This document shows positions 51,242-59,767 of a stretch of DNA of 64,000 nucleotides, in pieces. A program made the position numbers and the translations under genes. The notes beneath the pieces are model-generated. The model was not told the DNA's origin. It worked only from the letters and a program-made list of their open reading frames with translations, and did not search any database. Position 1 is the stretch's first letter. Each line of letters begins with the position of its first letter. This DNA comes from Actinomycetes bacterium (GTDB taxonomy: Bacteria; Actinomycetota; Acidimicrobiia; Acidimicrobiales; Ilumatobacteraceae): NCBI GenBank assembly GCA_025360105.1, contig JANYCT010000089.1, positions 1 to 64,000 of the forward strand. Direction: 5' to 3'.

Positions 51242-51323
51242 TACGGGCGGAGGGACTCGAACCCTCACATCTTTCGATACAGGGACCTAAACCCTGCGCG
51301 TCTGCCAGTTCCGCCACGCCCGC
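51242..51323 (-). tRNA. tRNA-Leu (anticodon TAG)
   Basis: On the minus strand: acceptor GCGGGCG pairs with CGCCCGT (one G-U), the anticodon arm is CAGGG-TTTAGGT-CCCTG with TAG, the long variable arm expected of leucine tRNA is present, and the T-arm is GAGGG-TTCGAGT-CCCTC. No CCA encoded. It lies 30 bases after the PH-like hypothetical gene and 46 bases beyond the end of the FAD oxidoreductase gene. Confidence 0.95.
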
Positions 51324-51369
51324 GTGACCCGTACAGCCTGCCGTGAAGCAACGACATCTGCAAACGCTC

Positions 51370-52650
51370 TCAATTTGTTGCGCTGATGACAACGGGCTCG
51401 CCGTTCGGCTGCACCTCTCTGATCCACGTGGTGGCGATGCTGATCGAGCAGTTCGGGATGAGTCGTCCATGTGGGCGACCGCGCCAGAGCATGGTGCCGC
51501 CCTGGCTCGCAACGATTCGGCGTGCGCTGGTAGAACTGGCGACGCGCAACGTCAGTCGTGCGCCGATTGAGCCAGCACCGGGATGAATCACCGACGGCGA
51601 TACCCACGAGATTGGCGAGATTGCCGTGATGCGAACGCCGGTTGCCGGCCACTCGAAGCTGTTCAGCCATTGCTGGACGAATCGAGCCGCGTGACGGCCA
51701 TCGAGCGCGCAGATATCAGCCGTGTCCGCAGGATGAACGGCGTTGCCGATGGCAAACACGCCGGGGCGGCTGGTGCGAAACGCGAAGTCGACGATTGGTC
51801 CACGGTGAGCTTGGTCGATCGCCACTCCGCCGCGCCGAGCCAGTTCATTGTCGGGAATCCAGTCGCCAGTGAACACTACGGTGTCGCATTCGATCCGCTG
51901 GCCGTTCGTGAGCGTGACGGACTCGACGTGGCCCCGTCCCTGGATTGACTCGACGCTGCATCCGGTGATGATGGGTACGCGGTGACGGGTGGCGGTCGCG
52001 ATGCGCAGCGCTGCATATGTTTGGTGATGGGGAAGTGGCGTGACCATTGCAACGACTTCGCATCCGGCATGACGCAAGGTGAGCACCGCCGAGAAGCTGA
52101 CGTGCTCTGCGCCGACGATGACGGCCCGGCGGCCGGGCCGTTGATGATGGAGCGCGGCGAGTTGTTGGAGCGAACCGGTGGTGAAGACGCCACCACCGCG
52201 GTCACCGGGAATCATTCGGGCGGCGCGAGGGCGTTCGCGCACCCCGGTGGCGAGCACCACGGCCCGAGCCGACAACTCGGCGATGCCATAGCAGTCGGCA
52301 ATCCGCAGCGAGCAAGGCCCCATCCAATCGAGCGCTGTCGTCGCCGTGCGAATGTGGACACCGGCTCGCTCGGCTCGCGTGCGCAGCTCGGTGGCATAGG
52401 TGGGGCCGCTCCTCACGCGATGCAGATCACGCATGCCGTAGCCGAGATGGTCGCTGTGTCGGGGTACGCCACCGGCGTCGGCCTCGCGTTCGAGAACCAC
52501 GACCCGACGAACACCGAGTTGGCGCAGCGATGTGGCAGCGCCGAGTCCGGCGGGACCACCGCCGACGATGACGACATCGACATCGACATCGACATCGACA
52601 TCGACATCGACATCGACATTGTGGTCGTCCCGACTGATCGGCGCGCTCAC
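51370..52650 (-). CDS. FAD/NAD(P)-dependent oxidoreductase, third gene of the glycerol unit
   Basis: A 426-residue pyridine-nucleotide-disulfide-type flavoprotein. FAD motif VVIVGGGPAGLGAATSL at about residues 27-43, a second nucleotide motif GRRAVIVGAEHVSFSAVLTL, and FAIGNAVHPADTADICALDG near residue 330. The last 90 residues after WPATG are an extension without a family I recognise. Just before the FAD motif the protein has a V-D dipeptide repeat encoded by a hexanucleotide microsatellite. The GTG at 52650 overlaps the stop of the GlpA-like gene (GTGA). Gene triplets glpK / GlpA-like / this type occur in other bacteria, where the flavoproteins probably act together in glycerol-3-phosphate oxidation. 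Confidence 0.85.
   Translation of the reverse strand: MSAPISRDDHNVDVDVDVDVDVDVDVVIVGGGPAGLGAATSLRQLGVRRVVVLEREADAGGVPRHSDHLGYGMRDLHRVRSGPTYATELRTRAERAGVHIRTATTALDWMGPCSLRIADCYGIAELSARAVVLATGVRERPRAARMIPGDRGGGVFTTGSLQQLAALHHQRPGRRAVIVGAEHVSFSAVLTLRHAGCEVVAMVTPLPHHQTYAALRIATATRHRVPIITGCSVESIQGRGHVESVTLTNGQRIECDTVVFTGDWIPDNELARRGGVAIDQAHRGPIVDFAFRTSRPGVFAIGNAVHPADTADICALDGRHAARFVQQWLNSFEWPATGVRITAISPISWVSPSVIHPGAGSIGARLTLRVASSTSARRIVASQGGTMLWRGRPHGRLIPNCSISIATTWIREVQPNGEPVVISATN
52573..52620 (+). repeat. Hexanucleotide microsatellite (GACATC)7 plus GACATT
   Basis: Eight 6-bp units in tandem, seven identical. On the coding (minus) strand they give alternating Val-Asp at residues about 12-26 of the FAD oxidoreductase, immediately before the first Rossmann strand. 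Copy-number change would keep the frame. Confidence 0.95.
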
Positions 52651-54077
52651 GTGGTGCCCAGCCAATCGCTCATCGATCGCCCGCTCGCCTGCGCGGCCAG
52701 CGCACAGACCTCCGCGTTGCAGTAGAAGCCCTGGCACCGACCTGCCACCGCGCGCGTACGCCTTCGAATGCTGTCGATCGTTGTCGCCCTTGGTTCGATG
52801 ATGCACGCGTCGAGAATCTCATCACGGGTGACGTGCTCGCAGTGACACACGATCGGCCCGTTGCCGCCCACCTGATACGGCCGCTCGAAGGCCTCGCCCA
52901 GATTGGTGACGCGTATGGACTGAATGCCATCGATGGGTTTCGCCACGACGGCGAGGCCGCACACGCGCAGCAACGTGAGTGCCTCTTCGGCGAGTGCCAT
53001 CGACGCGGTCAGACCGGTGGAGCGGATACCTCCGAGACACACGTAGCCCAGCGCTGCGTCGTGACTCACCTGGTAATCGGCGTGCTCGGTGGCGGCGCGG
53101 AGGCCGGCGTAGACGGCCGTCACGTCCTCGTCTGCGAGCCCCGGCAGGATACGGCGACCCTTTTCGAGCAGACCGTCGAGGCCGGCCCGAGTGGAGCCGG
53201 TGGCCTCCTTGTCGTCAATGTCGTCGGCGGTCGGTCCGAGCATGATGTTGCCGAACACCGTAGGCGCCACGAGTACGCCCTTGGTGTGCGTCGTCGGCAC
53301 GGGGAGCACCGTGCGAGTGAGCAGCGCGCGGGCGAGCTTGTCGAACACGATCAACTCACCGCGACGTGGTCGTTCGGTGAAGCCGGCGAGTCCGATCAGT
53401 GCGTGTAGATCGTCGCTGTGCAGGCCGGCGGCGTTCACGACGTACCGAGCGCGCAGCATCTCGCCCCGAGCAGTGGTCACCACGGTGATGTCCGTCTGCC
53501 GTTCGAGTTTCGTCACGTGACGATTCGGCAACCACGTCGCGCCGTTGGCAATGGCCTCACGGGCGAAGGCAAGCGGGGTGCTCCACGGGTCGATGATGAA
53601 CTCGTCGGGGACCACCATTCCACCCACGACGCCCGGTCCGAGATGGGGTTCCATCTCGCGGACTGCGGCGGCATCGATGAGAAGCGAGTGCGTGTACCCG
53701 TTGGCGCCGGCCTTCTCGTGCAGGCTGGGCAGGCTTGCTGCCTGCTCGTCGTCCCACGCCACCAACACAGCCCCGGTCCGCTCGATCGCAATGCCGACCG
53801 TCGGTGCATATGCGATGAGTAGCTCGTATCCGCGGCGCACCAGCCGCGACTCGATCGACCCGGGCGTGGCGTCGAAGCCAGTGTGCAGGATCGCCGTGTT
53901 TGCCTTACTGGTGCCTGCGCCGATGTCCGGGCTCGCGTCGAGGAAGGCGATGTTGAGCTGATGACGCGAGAGCAGCCGGGCAACAGCGGTGCCCACGACG
54001 CCCGCCCCGACGACAAGCACATCAAATATGGGGTCGTGGTCGGACGAAACCTCGATCGAGTCTGACCGGTCAGGCAT
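52647..54077 (-). CDS. GlpA-like FAD-dependent glycerol-3-phosphate dehydrogenase with C-terminal [2Fe-2S] domain
   Basis: A 476-residue DAO-type flavoprotein: FAD motif VLVVGAGVVGTAVARLL (about 20-36), KANTAILHTGFDATPGS, and GIRSTGLTASMALAEEAL near the C-terminal side of the oxidase domain. A BFD-like [2Fe-2S] domain follows (about 405-460) with CHC in IVCHCEHVTRDEIL and cysteines in GRCQGFYCNAEVC, the GlpA anaerobic layout. It would pass electrons from glycerol 3-phosphate to a partner, perhaps the next-encoded flavoprotein. The ATG at 54077 overlaps the glpK stop by 8 bases. Confidence 0.9.
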   Translation of the reverse strand: MPDRSDSIEVSSDHDPIFDVLVVGAGVVGTAVARLLSRHQLNIAFLDASPDIGAGTSKANTAILHTGFDATPGSIESRLVRRGYELLIAYAPTVGIAIERTGAVLVAWDDEQAASLPSLHEKAGANGYTHSLLIDAAAVREMEPHLGPGVVGGMVVPDEFIIDPWSTPLAFAREAIANGATWLPNRHVTKLERQTDITVVTTARGEMLRARYVVNAAGLHSDDLHALIGLAGFTERPRRGELIVFDKLARALLTRTVLPVPTTHTKGVLVAPTVFGNIMLGPTADDIDDKEATGSTRAGLDGLLEKGRRILPGLADEDVTAVYAGLRAATEHADYQVSHDAALGYVCLGGIRSTGLTASMALAEEALTLLRVCGLAVVAKPIDGIQSIRVTNLGEAFERPYQVGGNGPIVCHCEHVTRDEILDACIIEPRATTIDSIRRRTRAVAGRCQGFYCNAEVCALAAQASGRSMSDWLGTT

Positions 54078-55497
54078 CGAGTACCAGACAGGCCTCGGCA
54101 ACTGAACGCCACGAGTGCAGGCGCTGTTCCGCCTCGTCGGGGCCGATTTGGGGTTCTACAACGGTGGCCTGCCCCCAGACGGCGAGCGACTCGGACCCTC
54201 CTGCACCGATCTGAGCGAATGCCGCCACACCGAGCGCCGTTGCGTTGGGTGACGGATAGACCTCTACCGGAATCTGGAGGAGGTCTGCTTGCGTTTGCAA
54301 CAAGACGCGACTGCGCGTGAGGCCGCCGTCGACACGCAGCCGCACCAGCGGGGTGCCGAGGTCGGCTCCCGCCGCGCGTGCGAGCCAGGCCACCTGTGCG
54401 GCGATCCCTTCGATGACGGCACGAACCACGTGCGCACGGGATGTACTCACCGACAGCCCGGCGATCGATCCCTTGGCATTCGGTGCCCAGAACGGTGCGC
54501 CGAGCCCGGCGAGCCCGGGAACGAAGGTGACGCCTTCGCTGCTGCTCACAGTCGCGCTCAGCGCATCGAGGTCGCTCGGAGCGCCGATGCATCCGATCTC
54601 CTGCAACCACGTGACCGCAGCACCGACGGTGTACACCTGCCCATCGAGGCACCACGTGATGTCGTCGCCCAACTGCCAGGCGACGCACCCGACCAAACCA
54701 TTCGATGATCGGGTTGGCGAGTGTCCGGTAGATGCGAGCAGGAACGCCCCGGTGCCATAGGTGCATTTCGCCTCACCCGCATCGCAGCACGACTCGGCGA
54801 ACAGCGCGGCCTGTTGATCGACGCACAGCCCCGAAACGGGCTTGGGTTTGGAACCGAACGCTGTCGTTTCGCCGATGACACCCGCGTTGGGCACAACCGA
54901 GGGCAGCGTCGCCGGATCGATGCCAAACGCCCCGCACGCAGTGGGGCTCCACGTGGCGGTATCGAGATCGAGGAGCAATGTGCGGCCAGCAGTCGCTGCA
55001 TCGGTAACGAAGGAACCACAGAGGCGATTCAGGAGCCAGACATCGCTGGTGGTGATGGCCGCCGAGGGGTCCACGCGTTCGCGAAGCCAAGCGATCTTTG
55101 GTGCTCCGAAGTAGGGATCGAGTTTGAGCCCTGTTATCGCTGCGAGTTGTGTAGCCCACCCGTCGGCACGGAGCGCGTCGCAGAGAGCAGCGCTGCGACG
55201 GTCCTGCCACACGATCGCATTGCCGTGCGGCCGACCCGTCGAGCGATCCCACGCAACGATCGTCTCACCCTGGTTCGCAAGACCAATAGCGTCTGGGTCC
55301 ACGCCGCCTGCTTGCTCGATCGCCTGATGACCGGCGATGAGCACGCTCTGCCACAACCGCTCGGGATCAACTTCCACTCCGCCGTCGGCCGCGGCAATTG
55401 GCGCGCAATCAGCCTCGGCCTCGGCGACCACGACTCCATCGACCACGACGATGGCCTTCGTCGCCGACGTGCCCTGATCGATGGCCAGGATGCGCAT
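54070..55497 (-). CDS. glpK: Glycerol kinase-like FGGY kinase
   Basis: A 475-residue sugar/polyol kinase: phosphate loop LAIDQGTSATKAIVV at the start, GLANQGETIVAWDRSTGRP and AIVWQDRR, YGTGAFLLASTG as second ATP loop, and VDGGLTRSRVLLQTQADLL near the end. NQGET and WDRxTG are glycerol-kinase signatures. It is slightly shorter than E. coli GlpK (about 500). It is followed with overlaps by two flavoprotein genes, so glycerol uptake into metabolism is its likely role. It starts 4 bases after the HerA-like gene stop, suggesting co-transcription. Confidence 0.88.
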   Translation of the reverse strand: MRILAIDQGTSATKAIVVVDGVVVAEAEADCAPIAAADGGVEVDPERLWQSVLIAGHQAIEQAGGVDPDAIGLANQGETIVAWDRSTGRPHGNAIVWQDRRSAALCDALRADGWATQLAAITGLKLDPYFGAPKIAWLRERVDPSAAITTSDVWLLNRLCGSFVTDAATAGRTLLLDLDTATWSPTACGAFGIDPATLPSVVPNAGVIGETTAFGSKPKPVSGLCVDQQAALFAESCCDAGEAKCTYGTGAFLLASTGHSPTRSSNGLVGCVAWQLGDDITWCLDGQVYTVGAAVTWLQEIGCIGAPSDLDALSATVSSSEGVTFVPGLAGLGAPFWAPNAKGSIAGLSVSTSRAHVVRAVIEGIAAQVAWLARAAGADLGTPLVRLRVDGGLTRSRVLLQTQADLLQIPVEVYPSPNATALGVAAFAQIGAGGSESLAVWGQATVVEPQIGPDEAEQRLHSWRSVAEACLVLDA

Positions 55498-55500
55498 GGT

Positions 55501-57951
55501 CTAGGGAACCGGAATCCACACCAGGTTCAGCTGCGTCACCCGCACATCAGTGCGCTCGAGACTCACCGCCATCGTGGTCACGTTCTTGGCCAGCGCCGTC
55601 CATTTTGCGTCGATGTCGATGACCTCCTGACTCAGTTCTGCCTCGAGCTGCTCGAGTTGTGTGTTGAGCGCCTCGACCTTGTTTTCGGCAGCATCCGCGC
55701 GCCCACCTGCGGCAGCCGAGCGTGTGCGCCGGCCGGCCTCGGTGCCCGCGGTTCCGAGGATCGACCCGAGCAGGCCGCCACGTGACTTGCTGCCGCCGAG
55801 GAGGCCGCCGAGAATCGAGCCGGCCGTCGAGAGCACTTCCTGACTCTGACGTCCACGGGCCTCCGTGTGCAGCACTTCGGCCCGGTCTGTGGCCGCTTGC
55901 AGTTGGGTTTGAATGCGCGACACTTTGTCTTGGTACTTATCGCGCAGTGCCGCCGTTTCTGTGTCGGCGGCGGTGTTGGCTGCCTCCGTGCATCGAACTG
56001 CGAACTCCTCTGCGGTCTCGGCGGGACGCCCGAACAATTTGAGATCACGATTGGTCTGCAGATCAACTGTTCGACTGCGAACTAGGAAGTCGATGAGGTC
56101 CCGCTCAGCCCTGGTCCAGAAGGTCTTGTCCTTTACGGGGGCGTTGGTGAGTCGGTAAGCGCATGGAGTCGGCGCCTCCGTACGCAGGTCGCGATCGTCG
56201 TAGTCGACGCCGATCGCCCGGCTCATGTCGACCTGATCGGAGAGCGGAAAAACGACGGCTTCGTATTCTTCATCCTGGATGAGCGCAGCCTTTTCATCGT
56301 CGTATCGCAACGCGACGCGAGCCACGATGGCCGCTTCGAATCGCGTGCCACGCGGGTCACCGCCCACCGTTGCGAGCCATGGTGCTGCGATGTCGGCCCA
56401 GCGAACGGGGACGCCACCGGCGATGTTGGGCATCACCATGGTCTCGTCGCTCGCCATCGGAGCCGGAGCCGGAGCCGATGGTGCCGGTAACGCTGACGTC
56501 GAGATGGTGGCGGCGCCGCCTGTCTGCGGAGTCGGGACGTCTGGCGTCGTCGTCGCCGCCGCAGCAGCGGCAACCTTCTGGTCAGCCATCAAGACAGCGA
56601 TCTGGTCGCGTGTGAGCGGACCCCTGAGATAGCTCATTGCCCACCGCGTGGTGAACACCTCCGGCTGATCCTTGCCGGCGCGCCGCAGTACGAACTCGCG
56701 CTTGGCGAGCCCACTAATGGTGCCCCCAACGGCGTTGATATCGACGCCGCCCGATGCCGCGCTCATGCCATCGAGCAACCGCTGCTTGTCCTGCTCGGTC
56801 TGCAGCCGGCCGATCATCCAGGTGCCGGCGTTCGACAGCGCCTTGTAGTCCACGTCGACGGGGTTTTGCGTGGAGAGCACGACACCCACGCCAAAGGCTC
56901 GGCCCTGCTTCATCAGCGTCATGATCGGCTTCTTCGTCGATGGCGTCGCGGTGGGCGGCAGGTAGCCGGCGACCTCATCCATGTACAACATCGCGCGCAG
57001 ATCGGTCGTGCCACTCTGGCGTCGCATCCAGGTGACCAACTTCGACAACACGAGCGTGGTCACGAAAAGCCTTTCCTCGTCGCTGAGGTGCGCGGTGCAC
57101 ACGATGGCGCATCGGGGCTTGCCATCGGGAGTGCGCAACATGGCGCCGATGTCGAGCGCGGGTCCTGTCATCCATGCTCCGAATGACGGCGAGGCGAGCA
57201 GACCGTTGAGACGGATTGCAAAGGCCATACGGTCGTTCGGCGGGAAGAACGTGTCGAGATCGAAAAGGCCGAGCTTGCGGATCGGCGGTGTGGCCACCAT
57301 GCCGACGAGTGTCGGTAGATCGAGGCTGCGGCCAGCGGCCCACTCGGCCTGAATGAGGTTCGACAGCAGGATGTGCTCGCGGCTGCTGAGCGGATCGGCC
57401 TCGATACCCACGAGACCGAGTAACCCACTGACGAATCCCTCGATCTCATCACCGACCACTTCGGTGTCACCCATGTCGGTCGGCGCCTGCAGCGATCCGA
57501 CGATGTTCACACCGATTCCAGAGTTGGAGCCCGGTGTGTAGATGGTGAACTCCACGTTCTGACGCAGCGTGGCGATGTCGGCCGGTGCGATGCCCCAAGT
57601 GGCGAGGCCATCGGTCCAGGTCTTGGCCTGCGCAGCGGCGAAGTCGGCAACGCTCTGCCCGGCCTTTTGTGCGTCGCCCTCGTTCACCCACGGCTGGAAG
57701 TCGCCCGGGGCCAGTTGTGGGAAGGTCAGGCACAAGTTGGTGAGATCACCCTTGGGATCGATCAGCAAAGTCGGCACGCCGGCGCGCAGCGCATCCTCGA
57801 TGAGGACGATGCCGAGTCCGGTCTTGCCCTACCCCGTCATGCCCACGATCACGCCATGCGTGGTGAGGTCGCTGGACGCAATGGAGGTGGTCGCCGAAGT
57901 GCGCTCGTGCTTGGCTGGGTCGATCTGCGCGCCGATGAGAAACTCAGTCAT
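55501..57951 (-). pseudogene. HerA-like ATPase (DUF853-type) interrupted by TAG in the P-loop
   Basis: From ATG 57951 the frame reads MTEFLIGAQIDPAKHERTSA and reaches THGVIVGMTG, then TAG (57831-57829), then GKTGLGIVLIEDAL and onward without another stop to 55501, 816 codons in all. GMTG-x-GKT is the Walker A loop, and relatives have serine or threonine at x; a single base change from TCG would give TAG. Downstream are LIDPKGDLTNL, DLRAMLYMDEVAGYLPPTA (Walker B), VLSTQNPVDVDYKAL, and a C-terminal coiled coil flanking a G/S-rich segment (about residues 690-760). No downstream start can restore the P-loop, so the gene is inactive unless the TAG is read through or is a sequence error. Confidence 0.8.
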
Positions 57952-58028
57952 CCGCCTACCTTAGAACCTTGACCGGGGTTGGCACATCCGTGACACACAT
58001 CGCTGACGCGTCGGTTACCGTCGGGGTC

Positions 58029-58310
58029 ATGATTCGAGTCAGCGTTCTCTATCCTGGTGGCGACGATGTCACTTTCGACCACGACTACTACAAGAACACG
58101 CATGTGCCGTTGGCGTGCACGTCGTGGAATGTGGGCGGCGAGATCGACAAGGGCATCAACGGTCCGTACATCGCGGCCGTGCACTTCTTCTTCGAATCGA
58201 TGGACCAGTTCCACGCGGCTATGGCGTTGCCCGCAACGGCCGACGTGATGGCCGATGTCGCCAACTACACCAATGCCGCTCCGGTGATGCAGATCGCCGA
58301 AGTCGTCTAG
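58029..58310 (+). CDS. EthD-domain protein
   Basis: A 93-residue dimeric alpha/beta-barrel (ferredoxin-like) protein: MIRVSVLYPGGDD, FDHDYYKNTHVPLACTSW and AAVHFFFESMDQFHAAM. The YYKNTHVPL motif with its histidine is the EthD signature. EthD proteins accompany oxidative degradation pathways, but many family members have no known role. The ATG at 58029 is divergent from the HerA-like gene; the DUF2461 gene follows 16 bases after its stop. Confidence 0.85.
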   Translation: MIRVSVLYPGGDDVTFDHDYYKNTHVPLACTSWNVGGEIDKGINGPYIAAVHFFFESMDQFHAAMALPATADVMADVANYTNAAPVMQIAEVV

Positions 58311-58326
58311 CGCGGGCACGGCCGTC

Positions 58327-58992
58327 ATGGCGTTCAATGGATTCCCCGTCGAGGCCCTCGCGTTCTACGACGGCCTCGCCGCCGACAACTCGAAAGCGTT
58401 CTGGCAGGCCAACAAGGCCAACTACGACGCGAACGTCAAAGCGCCGATGCTCGGTCTGCTCGAACAGCTCGACGAATTCGGACCCTTCCATGTGTTCCGC
58501 CCATTCAACGACGCCCGATTCGCAAAGGGCAGGTCGCCGTACAAGGAACAGATCGGAGCGGTTGGCGAGCGCCAAGGCGGTGCCGTCTACTACGTGGCGT
58601 TCTCGGCTGCGGGACTGATGATCGGCTCGGGCTATTACTCCATGGCGGCAGATCAACTCGAACGATTCCGAGTTGCCATCGACGACGACCACCGCGGTGC
58701 TGAGGCTCAGGCCATTTGTGCGTCGCTCCTGAAGCGGGGCTTCACCATCGGTGCCATGAGCGAGTTGAAGACCGCGCCGCGCGGCTATCCCAAGGATCAT
58801 CCGCGCATCGAGATGTTGCGCCGCAAGGGCTTGACTGCGTTCAAGTCGTGGACTCCCGAACCGTGGTTACACACCAAGGCGGTGGTCAAAAAGGTGCGCG
58901 ACGGATGGAACGGTGCGAGCGATGTCAACGACTGGCTCGATGCCCACGTCGGCCCCAGCACGCTGCCTCCACCTGATTGGGAGCGGCCCTAG
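58327..58992 (+). CDS. DUF2461 family protein
   Basis: A 221-residue protein: FNGFPVEALAFYDGLAADNS, KAFWQANKANYDANVKAPM, FRPFNDARFAKGRSPYKEQI, and YYSMAADQLERFRVAI. These are the conserved blocks of DUF2461 (TIGR02453), widespread and uncharacterised. Same strand as the EthD gene. Its stop overlaps the stop of the convergent regulator gene by 4 bases (58989-58992). Confidence 0.92.
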   Translation: MAFNGFPVEALAFYDGLAADNSKAFWQANKANYDANVKAPMLGLLEQLDEFGPFHVFRPFNDARFAKGRSPYKEQIGAVGERQGGAVYYVAFSAAGLMIGSGYYSMAADQLERFRVAIDDDHRGAEAQAICASLLKRGFTIGAMSELKTAPRGYPKDHPRIEMLRRKGLTAFKSWTPEPWLHTKAVVKKVRDGWNGASDVNDWLDAHVGPSTLPPPDWERP

Positions 58993-59630
58993 GTCGCTTC
59001 GGTGCGTGGCGACACGCGGTACGCGCAGCGCGTGTCACCGCTGAGCATGTGTTGCTCGCGGGTCACGTGCACCGTTGGTCCTAGCACCGCTTGGAACACC
59101 TCGAGTTCGCTGCGGCACAGACTCGAGCACGCAGCAGCCGCGCTGCAGATCGGGCAGTGACGTTCGATGAGGAGCAGGTCTGCACCGTCGGCCACCACCT
59201 CGGCGAGATATCCCTCGACGGTTCGGCGGTCAGCCAACGCGCGGACCCGCACTGCGACGGAACCGTGGGGCAGGCCAGCGCGATACGACGACAGTTGCCG
59301 AGCGGCACGATGGTCGATGACCTGATCGAGCGCGTCGGCGCCAAGCGTGCCACGAAGTGACTCCACCAGTTCGACGGTGAGCTCGCCGTGGCGATCGGGG
59401 AACAGCTCACGGGTCACGGGAGTGGTGCGCCAGTGGATGGCGGGTCGGCCCCTGCCTTGGATCACGCCCTCGAAGCGCTCGACGAGGCCGGACTGTTCCA
59501 GCGCGTCGAGATGTTGGCGAACCGCAGTCGTAGTTGTGTTGAACTGCTCGGCAAGCTCGTGAGCCGTGGCCTCATCGGCGCGCTTGAGGACCTCGATGAT
59601 TCTGCGCTTCGCATCGGTGAGTTCGGCCAT
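58989..59630 (-). CDS. ArsR/SufR-type transcriptional regulator with C-terminal cysteines
   Basis: A 213-residue winged-helix regulator: RIIEVLKRADEATAHELAEQ, TTTAVRQHLDALEQSGLVER is the DNA-binding helix pair, followed by GRGRPAIHWR, the wing typical of COG2345 regulators. The C-terminal domain holds HCPICSAAAACSSLC and a later RCAYRV cysteine, a pattern like SufR, where cysteines bind an Fe-S cluster. It may therefore sense iron-sulfur or redox status. Divergent from the first PLP-enzyme gene with 137 bases between; no suf genes are in the window. Confidence 0.85.
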   Translation of the reverse strand: MAELTDAKRRIIEVLKRADEATAHELAEQFNTTTTAVRQHLDALEQSGLVERFEGVIQGRGRPAIHWRTTPVTRELFPDRHGELTVELVESLRGTLGADALDQVIDHRAARQLSSYRAGLPHGSVAVRVRALADRRTVEGYLAEVVADGADLLLIERHCPICSAAAACSSLCRSELEVFQAVLGPTVHVTREQHMLSGDTRCAYRVSPRTEAT

Positions 59631-59767
59631 CGTCCCGCATGCTAACGGATTGAGAAAGCGCCCGCTTTGCTAAAAACGGTGTCCCTGGAGCAGCGGGGTG
59701 GAGGATTCGTCAACACAGCCGCGACACGCGCGAGCAATAACGGGTTCCCTTTGACAGAATGTAAAGC

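Noticed and set aside
52413-52619. Minus-strand frame of repeated M-S residues
   Set aside because: It is the hexanucleotide repeat read in another frame; the real gene uses the frame giving V-D and continues into the FAD motif.
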